A stretch of DNA of 64,000 nucleotides from Neisseria lactamica NS19 (GTDB lineage Bacteria > Pseudomonadota > Gammaproteobacteria > Burkholderiales > Neisseriaceae). The stretch lies in contig AEPI01000040.1 in assembly GCA_000193795.2 (NCBI GenBank), positions 1 through 64,000 of the forward strand, in the 5' to 3' direction. Below the pieces are notes generated by a model. It made no database searches. It was not told where the DNA came from and saw nothing but the letters and a program-made list of their open reading frames with translations. Both the position numbers and the translations under genes were made by a program. This document shows, one piece after another, positions 26,832 through 34,944 of the stretch. Every line of letters begins with the position of its first letter. The stretch's first letter is position 1.

Positions 26832-27479
26832 ATGAAAACAAAATTTTACAATCATCAAGGCGGACATTTAATCCTGTATTTTGCAGGTTGGGGAACGCCG
26901 CCCGATGCTGTAAATCATTTGATTTTGCCGGAAAATCACGATTTATTGATTTGCTATGATTATCAAGATTTAAATTTGGATTTTGATTTTTCCGCCTATC
27001 GGCACATCCGTTTGGTGGCGTGGTCAATGGGCGTTTGGGCGGCAGAGAGGGCATTGCAAGGAATAAGATTAAAATCCGCAACGGCAGTGAATGGCACAGG
27101 TTTGCCTTGCGATGATAATTTCGGTATCCCTTGCACCGTTTTTAAAGGCACATTGGAAAACCTCACGGAAAACACCCGTTTAAAATTTGAACGCAGAATG
27201 TGTGGCGATAAAGCATCTTTTGAAGATTACCAACAATTTCCCGCACGCCCGTTTGGCGAAATTCATCAAGAACTTATCGCACTTTTTGCGATGATCGGGC
27301 AAGATAGGCGCGCAGATCTTATCCGCTGGACAAATGCCTTGGTCGGATCGGGCGATAAAATTTTTATGCCTGCCAATCAGCACCGATATTGGACACCGCG
27401 TTGCACCGTTCGGGAAATTGACGTCGGACATTACCTGTTTTCAAGATTCACCCATTGGTCGGCACTATGGAATCACTGA
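26832..27479 (+). CDS. bioG: Pimeloyl-ACP methyl ester esterase
   Basis: Alpha/beta hydrolase of 215 residues of the BioG type, which frees pimeloyl-ACP from its methyl ester and replaces BioH. Visible are the oxyanion/early motif YFAGWGTPPDAV and the nucleophile elbow LVAWSMGVWAAERAL. A conserved GDKIFMPANQHRYW with a late His (DVGHYLF) completes the triad. It starts 9 bp after bioF and overlaps bioC by 13 bp. AT-rich like its neighbours. Confidence 0.92.
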   Translation: MKTKFYNHQGGHLILYFAGWGTPPDAVNHLILPENHDLLICYDYQDLNLDFDFSAYRHIRLVAWSMGVWAAERALQGIRLKSATAVNGTGLPCDDNFGIPCTVFKGTLENLTENTRLKFERRMCGDKASFEDYQQFPARPFGEIHQELIALFAMIGQDRRADLIRWTNALVGSGDKIFMPANQHRYWTPRCTVREIDVGHYLFSRFTHWSALWNH

Positions 27480-28249
27480 CTGCCATAAATAAATCGCGCA
27501 TTCGGCAGGCTTTCCAAAAAGCATTAAACGATTATGACCGGCACGCCTTAATCCAACAAAAAATGACGATTAATTTAATGACGCATTTGCAAGATTATTT
27601 GCCGGATATGCCATTGGAAAACGTGTTGGAATTGGGCTGCGGCTCAGGAATGTTGAGTGCCTTGCTGCAAAAACAGATTTCAGCGAATTATTGGTTATTT
27701 AATGATTTGTGCAATGTGCAGCCCCAACTGGCTGAAAAACTGCCGCAATCCTTTGATTTTTATTGCGGCGATGCGGAAAACTTTCCTTTTCAACGACAAT
27801 TTGACTTAATCGCAAGCGCATCTGCCGTGCAATGGTTTCATCAACCCGACGCTTTTATCGCCCATTGCAAAACAGGCTTGAAAGCAAACGGATTATTGGC
27901 GGTTGCAACCTTTGGCAAAGACAATTTAAAAGAAGTCCGCCAAATTACAAATATAGGCTTAAATTACCCGACCTTATCCCAATGGCAGACTTGGTTGGAC
28001 AAAGATTTTGAGCTTTTATGGTGTGAGGATTTTAAGGTAATACTAGACTTTGATACGCCGTTAGACGTACTCAAACACCTTAAATATACGGGCGTAACAG
28101 CCACGAACCGAAAAAATTGGACAAGAAAAAATCTCAATGGATTTATTGGCGATTACTTGTCGGCGTTCAGTATGCCGTCGGGCAAAGTGCGCCTGACTTA
28201 TCATCCGTTATTTTTTATCGCGCGCTACTCTGCGGCGGGCAGGCAATAA
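27467..28249 (+). CDS. bioC: Malonyl-ACP O-methyltransferase
   Basis: SAM-dependent methyltransferase of 260 residues that caps malonyl-ACP so it can enter fatty acid synthesis as a pimelate precursor. The SAM motif VLELGCGSGMLSALL lies near residues 54-68, and SASAVQWFHQPDAF is typical of BioC. An upstream in-frame start at 27455 would overlap bioG further; 27467 (MESLTAINKSRIRQAF) fits the family N-terminus. Next is a bioD start only 8 bp downstream. Confidence 0.93.
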   Translation: MESLTAINKSRIRQAFQKALNDYDRHALIQQKMTINLMTHLQDYLPDMPLENVLELGCGSGMLSALLQKQISANYWLFNDLCNVQPQLAEKLPQSFDFYCGDAENFPFQRQFDLIASASAVQWFHQPDAFIAHCKTGLKANGLLAVATFGKDNLKEVRQITNIGLNYPTLSQWQTWLDKDFELLWCEDFKVILDFDTPLDVLKHLKYTGVTATNRKNWTRKNLNGFIGDYLSAFSMPSGKVRLTYHPLFFIARYSAAGRQ

Positions 28250-28257
28250 GGCAGCTT

Positions 28258-28302
28258 ATGGGCAAAGTTATTTTTATATCGGGGATTGATACCGATAAAA
28301 CA
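28258..28302 (+). pseudogene. bioD: 5' fragment of bioD (dethiobiotin synthetase)
   Basis: Fifteen codons, MGKVIFISGIDTDKT, match the BioD P-loop region; Haemophilus BioD reads GIDTDVGKT, so two residues of the loop are missing. The frame then enters a Correia element beginning at 28303 and no further bioD sequence is found. Confidence 0.72.
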
Positions 28303-28408
28303 TATAGTGGATTAAATTTAAACCAGTACGGCGTTGCCTCGCCTTGCCGTACTATTTGTACTGTCTGCGGCTTCGTCGCCTTGTCCTGATTTTTGTTAAT
28401 CCACTATA
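28303..28408. repeat. Short Correia element (106 bp)
   Basis: Complete terminal repeats TATAGTGG...CCACTATA. It belongs to the short class that lacks the about 50-bp internal block, and sits at the truncated end of the bio cluster. The remaining 28409-28573 carries a possible promoter (TTGTCA near 28444, TATGAT near 28465, 15-bp spacing) for the next operon. Confidence 0.93.
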
Positions 28409-28573
28409 AAAAGTCATATGGCAAGGCTTGTGCAGAAGGCATATTGTCAAACGTTAAATTATGGTATGATTTGAAACTTACAAGTCTATTTCAGTAAATC
28501 GTTAATAATAAAAGCGGACAATTGCCGTTGCAGGCAGTCAGCTATCCGCTCGTTACGGTATCGGGAGTATCCT

Positions 28574-29992
28574 TTGGAAAACTCATTAATTATCGGTCTG
28601 GCACTGGCGGTATTGCTGGTGCTTTTGGTTATGCGTGCGAAGCAGGGTAAGAAAACACCGAAGCGCAAATCCCAAGGTGTCGGCAATACGCAGGGGCAGC
28701 CGCCCGGAAGCAATGATTCGGACTGGGTTGATCAGGTTGACCAATCGGTTTCAGACGGCACGCAGACGGGATTTTCTTGGAATGAGAGTGCCGAAAACGC
28801 ATCTGCGGCAGTATCTGCGCAAGAAGTCGATCCGCTGACGGAATATCAGGTTTATAAGCAGTTCGGTTATCAGGGCAAGGCTGCCGAGTCTTTGGCTGCC
28901 TATCTGGACGGCATTCCGGATGGTGAAGCGAAACCTGAAAACCTTATCCGCGAGCTGCTCGATATCAATCTCGAAGTGGGGGATGTCGATGTTTTAGCAG
29001 ACAATCTGCAAAAATACGGCAGACTGATTCCTTCCGAACTTTTGGCAAAATATATCGAACAGGCATTACAGCGCGATTCAAACCATTTGCGTATCCGCGT
29101 CTTGGCGGAAGAAGGTTTGGGATGGGGCATTCAGGAGATTGACAAACGTGCGGAAGGCGGTTCTGCGACGGCAGCTTCCGCATCGCCCCCGCCGGATGCC
29201 GACGGTAAGGCTTATGGAGCCGAAGAAGTCAAGCGCATCCCGATTGTGCGGGGCAAAAAAGACGTGTCCGGAATCAGCCAAGAGGAAATCGGTGCGATTG
29301 CCGGTCTGGTCCGTGCCGATCAAGGTGCGAAAATCCTTAAAGACAAAGTCAGCTACGAAACGGCATCGAAACAATACGACCGTGCCATCCAAACTTCCGA
29401 AAAACCTGCAAACCTGATTATCGATGCGTTGAAACTCGATTACCAACACGCGGACATAGACCGTTTTGCCGGACATTTGTGGAAACTTTACCAAACGTTG
29501 GGCAACTACGGCAGGCAGGTTAAAGAGCGGATGCTGGGTTGGGGGTACAGCCTGGGTTACCATGAAGTTTTCGATGATTTGGAAAAAGGGCCGAACGACC
29601 TGCAAATCAAAGACATCGGTATGGGGCACGGGTATCTGCCGAAAAATATACAGAAATTCAAAGCGCAACATCGGGATTTGGTGCTTCAAGATTCTTCATT
29701 GATCAACACCGGTTCGTCTCCGGCAGACGATGCGGTTAAAGAAGTAGAGTCGTTGCTGATGTATGGTCAGATTGAGGCGGCAATGGATGTGTTGGAGCAG
29801 GCGGTATTGAAATATCCCGACGAGTCCCAGCTTTATATTACGTTGATCGATATTTATGAACGTACTGAAGATTGGGATAGGTTGGGGCAGTTTTTAAGGG
29901 TATTGAGGGAACGTGCGGACAGGCTTCCTGAAGAGGTCGTTATGCTGATGAGCCGGCTGCTGCAGCGTATGAATCAAAATATAAAAAAATAA
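28574..29992 (+). CDS. Membrane-anchored TPR/FimV-like protein, first gene of GTPase-roadblock operon
   Basis: A 472-residue protein not recognised by name. The start is TTG with GGGAG nine bases upstream. One N-terminal membrane helix (about 4-20) leads to a basic then disordered linker (25-90) and alpha-helical repeats. The C-terminal 75 residues (AVKEVESLLMYGQIEAAMDVLEQ...) form a TPR-like pair reminiscent of the FimV C-terminus. The middle has tetrapeptide-like helical hairpins (YKQFGYQGKAAESLAAYL). It is followed after 19 bp by the rest of the operon. A scaffold or anchor role for the GTPase module is inferred from context only. Confidence 0.75.
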   Translation: MENSLIIGLALAVLLVLLVMRAKQGKKTPKRKSQGVGNTQGQPPGSNDSDWVDQVDQSVSDGTQTGFSWNESAENASAAVSAQEVDPLTEYQVYKQFGYQGKAAESLAAYLDGIPDGEAKPENLIRELLDINLEVGDVDVLADNLQKYGRLIPSELLAKYIEQALQRDSNHLRIRVLAEEGLGWGIQEIDKRAEGGSATAASASPPPDADGKAYGAEEVKRIPIVRGKKDVSGISQEEIGAIAGLVRADQGAKILKDKVSYETASKQYDRAIQTSEKPANLIIDALKLDYQHADIDRFAGHLWKLYQTLGNYGRQVKERMLGWGYSLGYHEVFDDLEKGPNDLQIKDIGMGHGYLPKNIQKFKAQHRDLVLQDSSLINTGSSPADDAVKEVESLLMYGQIEAAMDVLEQAVLKYPDESQLYITLIDIYERTEDWDRLGQFLRVLRERADRLPEEVVMLMSRLLQRMNQNIKK

Positions 29993-30011
29993 AACGGTAC
30001 GGAAAATAAAA

Positions 30012-31109
30012 ATGGAAGTTCAACTGCCGAAAATTAAAACAGTACACGTAATGTTGGCGGGGATGACGGCGCAGCAGGAATCCGTTTTCAAAATGGCATT
30101 CAAAATGCACAATACCACCCGTTATGAAACGGTATCCCCTTCAGACGGCAGTGCCGTGCCCGATTTGGTTTTGGCGGATACCGATGCCGAGGGCGGTTTT
30201 GAACTTTGGAAAGAGCTTGCCGAGCGTTATAAGGATATACCTGTCGCCGTCTGTTCGGAGAAAGTTCCCGATTCTGAAGTTCCCTACCTGCCCAAACCGA
30301 TTCGGTTTGAAACATTGTTTCCTATGCTCCGCAAGTTGTTGCAGGGCGAGAATGTTTATGGGAAATCGTTTATTGCACCCGCAGACCGGTCGGCGAAAAA
30401 CAACGGGAATGTGCAGCGTACGGTTACGATACGCCGGTTTAACCCGAATAAAGGATTATTGGGAGCGTTGCGGTTTGCGGAAAAGAACAGGCAGGACATC
30501 GCTATCTTGCATGGAAATAAGCCGGTCCTTATTGTTTTCCCCTCGATACAACGGGTTTTGCTGACAGAAAGTGTGCAAAAACTCGAAGAATTGTGCAAAG
30601 ACGAAAATTTGCAGGTCAGTTGCAAGACTGTTCCCGATAACCCGCAATGGCGCGAAAAGGCTAAAGTAGGCATTATGTCCTGTATGTGGCAGTTTTCCAT
30701 TTGGACGGCGCAGGGCAGGTTGATTTATCCGATTTCTCCCGATACTCCGTTTACGTTGAAATCTTGGCCAAACCTGACCCGGTTGGCAAATGTGCCGGGG
30801 TCGATACGCTTGTCGGCATTTCTGACCAAGGCATCCGTCAACCTTAATGTGTTGTATAAAGTGATGCCTTTAAACCTCAATGATATTCTGAATTATCTTG
30901 CGGCAACCTATACAACCGGGTTTTTGTCGGTAGATTTAAAAACGGTTTCACAACAGGCATACTCCGATATGGCGGATAAAATAAATATCGGGGCCGATTC
31001 TGCCTCTGATAGTGAAATGGTGAAAAAAGCGGAAAAAATCACGACACCATCCCAATCCCAGCCGCGCGGCCTTCTTCAAAGGCTGATGAAAAAACTGTTG
31101 GGCAGCTAA
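30012..31109 (+). CDS. Receiver-like protein of unknown function
   Basis: A 365-residue cytosolic protein. Residues 8-112 follow the receiver-domain pattern: VHVMLAG, then PDLVLADTDAEGG where the phospho-acceptor would be, and YLPKPIRFETL where the conserved Lys-Pro sits. The acidic pocket looks degenerate, so it may be a pseudo-receiver. The C-terminal half (SVNLNVLYKVMPLNLNDILNYLA...) has no family I recognise, with a charged tail. The gene lies between the TPR gene (19 bp) and the GTPase (11 bp), so it is probably a partner or effector of the GTPase. Confidence 0.65.
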   Translation: MEVQLPKIKTVHVMLAGMTAQQESVFKMAFKMHNTTRYETVSPSDGSAVPDLVLADTDAEGGFELWKELAERYKDIPVAVCSEKVPDSEVPYLPKPIRFETLFPMLRKLLQGENVYGKSFIAPADRSAKNNGNVQRTVTIRRFNPNKGLLGALRFAEKNRQDIAILHGNKPVLIVFPSIQRVLLTESVQKLEELCKDENLQVSCKTVPDNPQWREKAKVGIMSCMWQFSIWTAQGRLIYPISPDTPFTLKSWPNLTRLANVPGSIRLSAFLTKASVNLNVLYKVMPLNLNDILNYLAATYTTGFLSVDLKTVSQQAYSDMADKINIGADSASDSEMVKKAEKITTPSQSQPRGLLQRLMKKLLGS

Positions 31110-31120
31110 GAGGCGGAGAG

Positions 31121-31657
31121 ATGAGAGAAAATAAAATTATTTTCACAGGACCTGTCGGCGTAGGGAAAACCACCGCCATTGCGGCTATTTCGGACGAAGC
31201 ACCCGTCCAGACCGATGCTTCCGCATCCGATATGACTTTGGATAGGAAAAGGAATACGACAGTGGCGATGGACTACGGGGTCATCAGCTTGGATGAGGAT
31301 ACTAAAGTCCATTTATATGGTACGCCCGGTCAGGAACGGTTCAACTTTATGTGGGAAATCTTAAGCCAAGGCAGTATGGGTTTGGTCTTGCTTTTAGATA
31401 ATGCCAGAACCAATCCGTTGAAAGATTTGGAATTCTTTTTACATTCGTTTCGAGGGCTGCTGGAGAAGGCCCCCGTCGTTGTCGGTATTACCAAGATGGA
31501 TATACGCTCTCAGCCCGGTATCGACGTGTATCACAAATATCTTGCAAAACATAATCTTAATGTTCCGGTTTTTGAAATTGATGCCCGTAAGGAAGATGAC
31601 GTAAAGCAATTGGTTAGCGCAATGTTATTTTCTATTGATCCGGGACTGGAGGTTTAA
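31121..31657 (+). CDS. Ras-like small GTPase (MglA/conservon type)
   Basis: A 178-residue single-domain GTPase. G1 is GPVGVGKTT (residues 10-18) and the G2 threonines are in RKRNTTVAMDYG. G3 is YGTPGQERFNFM, in which the usual Asp before the TPGQ is replaced by Gly, as in prokaryotic MglA/conservon proteins. G4 is GITKMD and G5 falls near EIDARKED. Such GTPases cycle with roadblock-domain partners, and two roadblock-type genes follow directly. MglA-like proteins set polarity or gliding in other bacteria; here the output is unknown, with type IV pilus control one possibility. Confidence 0.87.
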   Translation: MRENKIIFTGPVGVGKTTAIAAISDEAPVQTDASASDMTLDRKRNTTVAMDYGVISLDEDTKVHLYGTPGQERFNFMWEILSQGSMGLVLLLDNARTNPLKDLEFFLHSFRGLLEKAPVVVGITKMDIRSQPGIDVYHKYLAKHNLNVPVFEIDARKEDDVKQLVSAMLFSIDPGLEV

Positions 31658-31658
31658 T

Positions 31659-32303
31659 ATGGAATCAACACTTTCACTACAAGCAAATTTATATCCCCGC
31701 CTGACTCCTGCCGGTGCATTTTATGCCGTATCCAGCGATACCCCCAGTGCCGGTAAAACCTTATTGCACAGCCTGTTGAAAGCGGATGCGGACGAAGTGG
31801 TCAGCAGTGAGAAGCTGCTCGCCTGGGCAGACACCGCCGACATCGATACTGCTTTGAACCTATTGTACCGTTTGCAAAAACTCGAATTCCTCTATGGCGA
31901 TGAAAACGGTCATTCAGACGGCATCAATCTGTCGGACGAGCAATTGCCGTTGCTGATGGAACAATTGTCCGGTAGCGGTAAGGCATTATTGGTCGATCGG
32001 AACGGCCTGTATCTTGCCAACGCCAATTTCCATCATGAGGCGGCGGAAGAGTTGGGGTTGTTGGCGGCAGAAGTCGCACAGATGGAAAAGAAACACCGGC
32101 TGCTGATTAAGAACAACCTGTATATCAACAATAACGCTTGGGGCGTTTGCGACCCTTCCGGTCAGAGCGAATTGACATTTTTCCCATTGTATATCGGTTC
32201 AACCAAATTTATTTTGGTCATCGGCGGTATTCCGGACTTGAGCAAAGAGGCATTTGTTACTTTGGTCAGGATTTTATACCGCCGTTACAGCAACCGCGTG
32301 TAA
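31659..32303 (+). CDS. Roadblock-associated protein of unknown function
   Basis: A 214-residue protein whose ATG follows the GTPase stop by one base (TAATATG), suggesting translational coupling. The N-terminal part looks like a small helical domain (LLHSLLKADADEVVSSEKLLAWADTADIDTAL). The C-terminal part (ALLVDRNGLYLANANFHHEAAEELGLLAAEVAQM...) has the alpha/beta order of a roadblock/LC7 fold. It may pair with the next gene product to regulate the GTPase. An internal DUS lies near 31913 (SDGI). Confidence 0.68.
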   Translation: MESTLSLQANLYPRLTPAGAFYAVSSDTPSAGKTLLHSLLKADADEVVSSEKLLAWADTADIDTALNLLYRLQKLEFLYGDENGHSDGINLSDEQLPLLMEQLSGSGKALLVDRNGLYLANANFHHEAAEELGLLAAEVAQMEKKHRLLIKNNLYINNNAWGVCDPSGQSELTFFPLYIGSTKFILVIGGIPDLSKEAFVTLVRILYRRYSNRV

Positions 32304-32323
32304 AACTTGGGATAGGAGGGTTT

Positions 32324-32683
32324 ATGCAGCAATTATTAATTTCGGTTTTGGAAGACTTGAACAACACATCTCCGGATATTGTCGCATCTGCCGTTATCTC
32401 AACCGACGGATTGCCGATGGCGACAATGCTTCCTTCACATTTGAATTCGGACAGGGTAGGGGCGATTTCTGCTACTTTGCTTGCTTTAGGCAGCCGCTCG
32501 GTGCAAGAACTCGCCTGCGGGGAATTGGAACAAGTGATGATTAAAGGAAAATCAGGCTATATCCTTTTAAGTCAGGCGGGTAAAGATGCCGTGTTGGTGC
32601 TGATGGCAAAAGAAACCGGCAAACTTGGTTTAATCCTATTGGATGCCAAACGGGCGGCAAGACATATTGCAGAAAGTATATAA
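32324..32683 (+). CDS. Roadblock/LC7 domain protein (MglB-like)
   Basis: A 119-residue protein that is a single roadblock/LC7 domain: VASAVISTDGLPMATMLP, then AISATLLALGSRSVQELACGELEQVMIKGKSGYILL, and a final helix LGLILLDAKRAARHI. This matches MglB and conservon proteins that act as GTPase-activating partners of small GTPases. A perfect AGGAGG precedes the ATG at 32324; the longer frame to 32138 is rejected. It is the last gene of the operon. Confidence 0.87.
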   Translation: MQQLLISVLEDLNNTSPDIVASAVISTDGLPMATMLPSHLNSDRVGAISATLLALGSRSVQELACGELEQVMIKGKSGYILLSQAGKDAVLVLMAKETGKLGLILLDAKRAARHIAESI

Positions 32684-32728
32684 GGGCTGTACATTCAAAG
32701 GCGGAGTACAATCAGTTGTAAATATATG

Positions 32729-32757
32729 TTGACATAGTCTGCATTTTGAATTAATAT
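32729..32757 (+). promoter_or_regulatory. Sigma-70 promoter of tRNA-Asn
   Basis: TTGACA (32729-32734), exactly 17 bases, then TAATAT (32752-32757); the tRNA begins 11 bases after the -10. Confidence 0.85.
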
Positions 32758-32767
32758 TTAAAGCTAT

Positions 32768-32843
32768 TCCCCGATAGCTCAGTCGGTAGAGCGACGGACT
32801 GTTAATCCGCAGGTCCCTGGTTCGAGCCCAGGTCGGGGAGCCA
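32768..32843 (+). tRNA. tRNA-Asn (anticodon GUU)
   Basis: A 76-nt cloverleaf: acceptor TCCCCGA/TCGGGGA, anticodon loop CTGTTAA, T-loop GTTCGAGCC, CCA encoded. It has its own promoter and terminator. Confidence 0.97.
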
Positions 32844-32848
32844 AATTC

Positions 32849-32886
32849 CAAAACCCTCTAAGTATTTTCTTAGAGGGTTTTGTTTT
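32849..32886 (+). terminator. Rho-independent terminator of tRNA-Asn
   Basis: AAAACCCTCTAA pairs with TTAGAGGGTTTT, followed by a T-rich tail. Confidence 0.9.
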
Positions 32887-32931
32887 ACCGGTAGTCAGAA
32901 ATGCATTTTTGAGATGATTGTTTTGAGATGG

Positions 32932-32953
32932 GATGCAACCTTTGCAAAATTCC
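32932..32953. mobile_element. Possible insertion-sequence end remnant
   Basis: GCAACCTTTGCAAAATTCC resembles the terminal repeat of the IS1106/IS5-type elements of Neisseria as I recall it. No transposase is present, so this would only be a scar. Confidence 0.35.
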
Positions 32954-32999
32954 TTTCGTGATGGTTATGAGAAAATAAATTTCTAAAAATTCAATTAGT

Positions 33000-33154
33000 T
33001 ATAGTGGATTAACAAAAATCAGGACAAGGCGACGAAGCCGCAGACAGTACAGATAGTACGGAACCGATTCACTTGGTGCTTCAGCACCTTAGAGAATCGT
33101 TCTCTTTGAGCTAAGGCGAGGTAACGCCGTACCGGTTTTTGTTAATCCACTATA
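33000..33154. repeat. Long Correia element (155 bp)
   Basis: Complete TATAGTGG/CCACTATA ends and full internal block, in the opposite orientation to the copies at 3447 and 39272. Confidence 0.94.
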
Positions 33155-33252
33155 TTTTTATGATTTTGAAATTTATCGGTTTTGTAAAGGTCTCGGAGCA
33201 AGTCATTTCGGTCTTCGGCACACTTTTTGCGCCAAACCCATAAGAATCTTGC

Positions 33253-33296
33253 GGGCAATCTTTATCGTTATGCCCCGATAACGATAAAGATTGCCC
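33253..33296. repeat. Perfect 19-bp inverted repeat
   Basis: GGGCAATCTTTATCGTTAT and its exact complement around the loop GCCCCG. There is no T-tract and no adjacent intact gene. It is not a DUS, dRS3 or Correia sequence, and I see no other copy in the window. Confidence 0.8.
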
Positions 33297-33301
33297 ATAC
33301 A

Positions 33302-33660
33302 TCAACTGTCCGCGCGAATTCCCTAATGTGAACGTAACGAACAAGTCGAATCAAACCTGCCTGGGCGCAAGGAATCGTGCCGGGAAGGATTGCGCCCGAA
33401 TGATGCGAGGCAGGGAAATTTATTTCAGTTGTACGGCAAGGATGAGAAAGTTTATAAGGATGGCTTTATCCGGTCGCGCAAAGATACTTATTTGTTCAGC
33501 TTGTTTGAAACAAATGCCGATATGGTCGGGAAAATAAAAACGTCAGCCTGTCGGTGCAAGATTTCATCGTTTTGCCCGAATTGCCGACAAGAAGCGATTT
33601 ATCGGCAGTTGCGCTTGAACGCTGATTACTCATTTAAACAATCTCAAACGCTTTGAGCCG
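33302..33660 (+). pseudogene. Decayed coding fragment of unknown origin
   Basis: Two overlapping frames (33328-33537 and 33390-33656) read like one broken protein: NVTNKSNQTCLGARNRAGKDC passing into NLFQLYGKDEKVYKDGFIRS and RKDTYLFSLFETNADMVG. Neither has a convincing start, and no family was recognised. The rest of 33661-33792 shows nothing. Confidence 0.4.
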
Positions 33661-33792
33661 CTCATTAAAATTCAAGGTGTTGCAAAAAAATTGATTTGGC
33701 ACGAGCGAACATCTAAAAAATTCCGCTTGTCGCCGGGTAAGGGCGTTGATTGAAAAGGCTTGGTTGATGATGAAAAAGAAGCACTTAATGTC

Positions 33793-34704
33793 CTATTCGG
33801 TATTCATTCTGCTCATATTTTTTCCCAATTCCTCCACCAAGAAATCCAAAAATACGCGTAAGCGGAGGTTGACGGCTTTATCGCTGTAATAAACAGCATT
33901 AAAAGGGAGTGTTTTATTGGAGGTTTGTTTGGCGAATAGGGGAATCAGCTTTCCTTCAGCGATGTCGTTGTCTACCAAGAAATCCGATAAGCAAGCGATA
34001 CCGCAACCTGAAAGGCACAATGACCGTAAGGTTTCACCGCTGTTGGCGGTAAAGTGCGGGGAAATTTTATAGGGATTTCCTTGAGCATCTGAAACCGCCC
34101 ATATATTTAGGGAACCGGGTTCTGTGAAGCCTAAACATTGATGGTTGGCAAGATCTTCGGTGGATTGCGGCGTGCCGTGTTTTGCCAGATATTCAGGGCC
34201 GGCGACTATGCGGAAGTGGCTGTCAAACAGATGACGTGCGCGCAGTCCGGAATTATCCAATTCTCCGGCCCGTAAGGCAATATCGACTTTGCGTTCAATC
34301 AGATTGATATAACCTTCGGAAGAAACCAGAGAAAGTCGGATATGCGGATAGCGTTCGTTGAATTTTGCCGCCAGCGGCACCAGCAGATGCAGCACCATCG
34401 GCATAGCGGAATCCACGCGCAACACGCCTTGCGGTACTTCGTGCACTGCCAGCATTTCGGTTTCTGCCGCTGCCATTTCTTGCAGGATTTTCTGCGCGCG
34501 GCGGAAATATTGCGCGCCCTCTGCCGTCAGACTGAGTTGCCGCGTAGTGCGGTTGAGCAGGTTCACACCCAACTTTTCCTCCAGCCGTTTGACTATGCGG
34601 CTTACGGCAGAATTTGCCATCGCCAACTGCTCCGCCGCACGGCTGAAGCTGCCGTTTTCTACCACCTGAACAAATACGGCCAGTTCTTCTGAATTGGTTT
34701 TCAT
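33793..34704 (-). CDS. crgA: LysR-type regulator CrgA (contact-regulated gene A)
   Basis: LysR-family transcription factor of 303 residues. In N. meningitidis CrgA is induced on contact with epithelial cells, represses its own gene and pilus/capsule genes, and acts at the divergent mdaB promoter. The N-terminal winged helix (EELAVFVQVVENGSFSRAAE...NSAVSRIVKRLEEKLG) and the effector domain are intact. The start at 34704 directly abuts a REP2 repeat, the arrangement associated with contact-dependent induction. CrgA oligomers bind LysR-type T-N11-A sites; the 240-bp intergenic region to mdaB is the expected target. Confidence 0.94.
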   Translation of the reverse strand: MKTNSEELAVFVQVVENGSFSRAAEQLAMANSAVSRIVKRLEEKLGVNLLNRTTRQLSLTAEGAQYFRRAQKILQEMAAAETEMLAVHEVPQGVLRVDSAMPMVLHLLVPLAAKFNERYPHIRLSLVSSEGYINLIERKVDIALRAGELDNSGLRARHLFDSHFRIVAGPEYLAKHGTPQSTEDLANHQCLGFTEPGSLNIWAVSDAQGNPYKISPHFTANSGETLRSLCLSGCGIACLSDFLVDNDIAEGKLIPLFAKQTSNKTLPFNAVYYSDKAVNLRLRVFLDFLVEELGKNMSRMNTE

Positions 34705-34841
34705 CGTGTTTCCTTTTCGGTTGAAACCCCGCCCCCTTTAGGGCAGTAGAATCAGACTTTATTTGGAAGGGGTTACACCCCTCCAAAATCAGGGCAGCCT
34801 ATAGTGAGACGCTTTATGTGTTATCCTGTGTGTTGAAATAT
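34705..34841 (-). repeat. REP2 repeat (copy d), upstream of crgA
   Basis: About 137 bp, slightly shorter than the other copies, lacking part of the GGACATCCGTCC segment. It ends at the crgA start codon and supplies the GGAAACACG ribosome site. Confidence 0.88.
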
Positions 34842-34944
34842 CTGATTATTCCATTTTACGCAAAAGTGTTTTCTTATTTTTGCACTTTTAAATCATAAAG
34901 TAAAACGGCACAATATATTCATCAATTCACAAACGAGGTAACAA

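Noticed and set aside
28117..28389. A 90-codon gene across the bioC end and Correia element
   Set aside because: Mostly out-of-frame bioC and repeat sequence; only the internal MGKVIFISGIDTDKT stretch is meaningful, as a bioD remnant.
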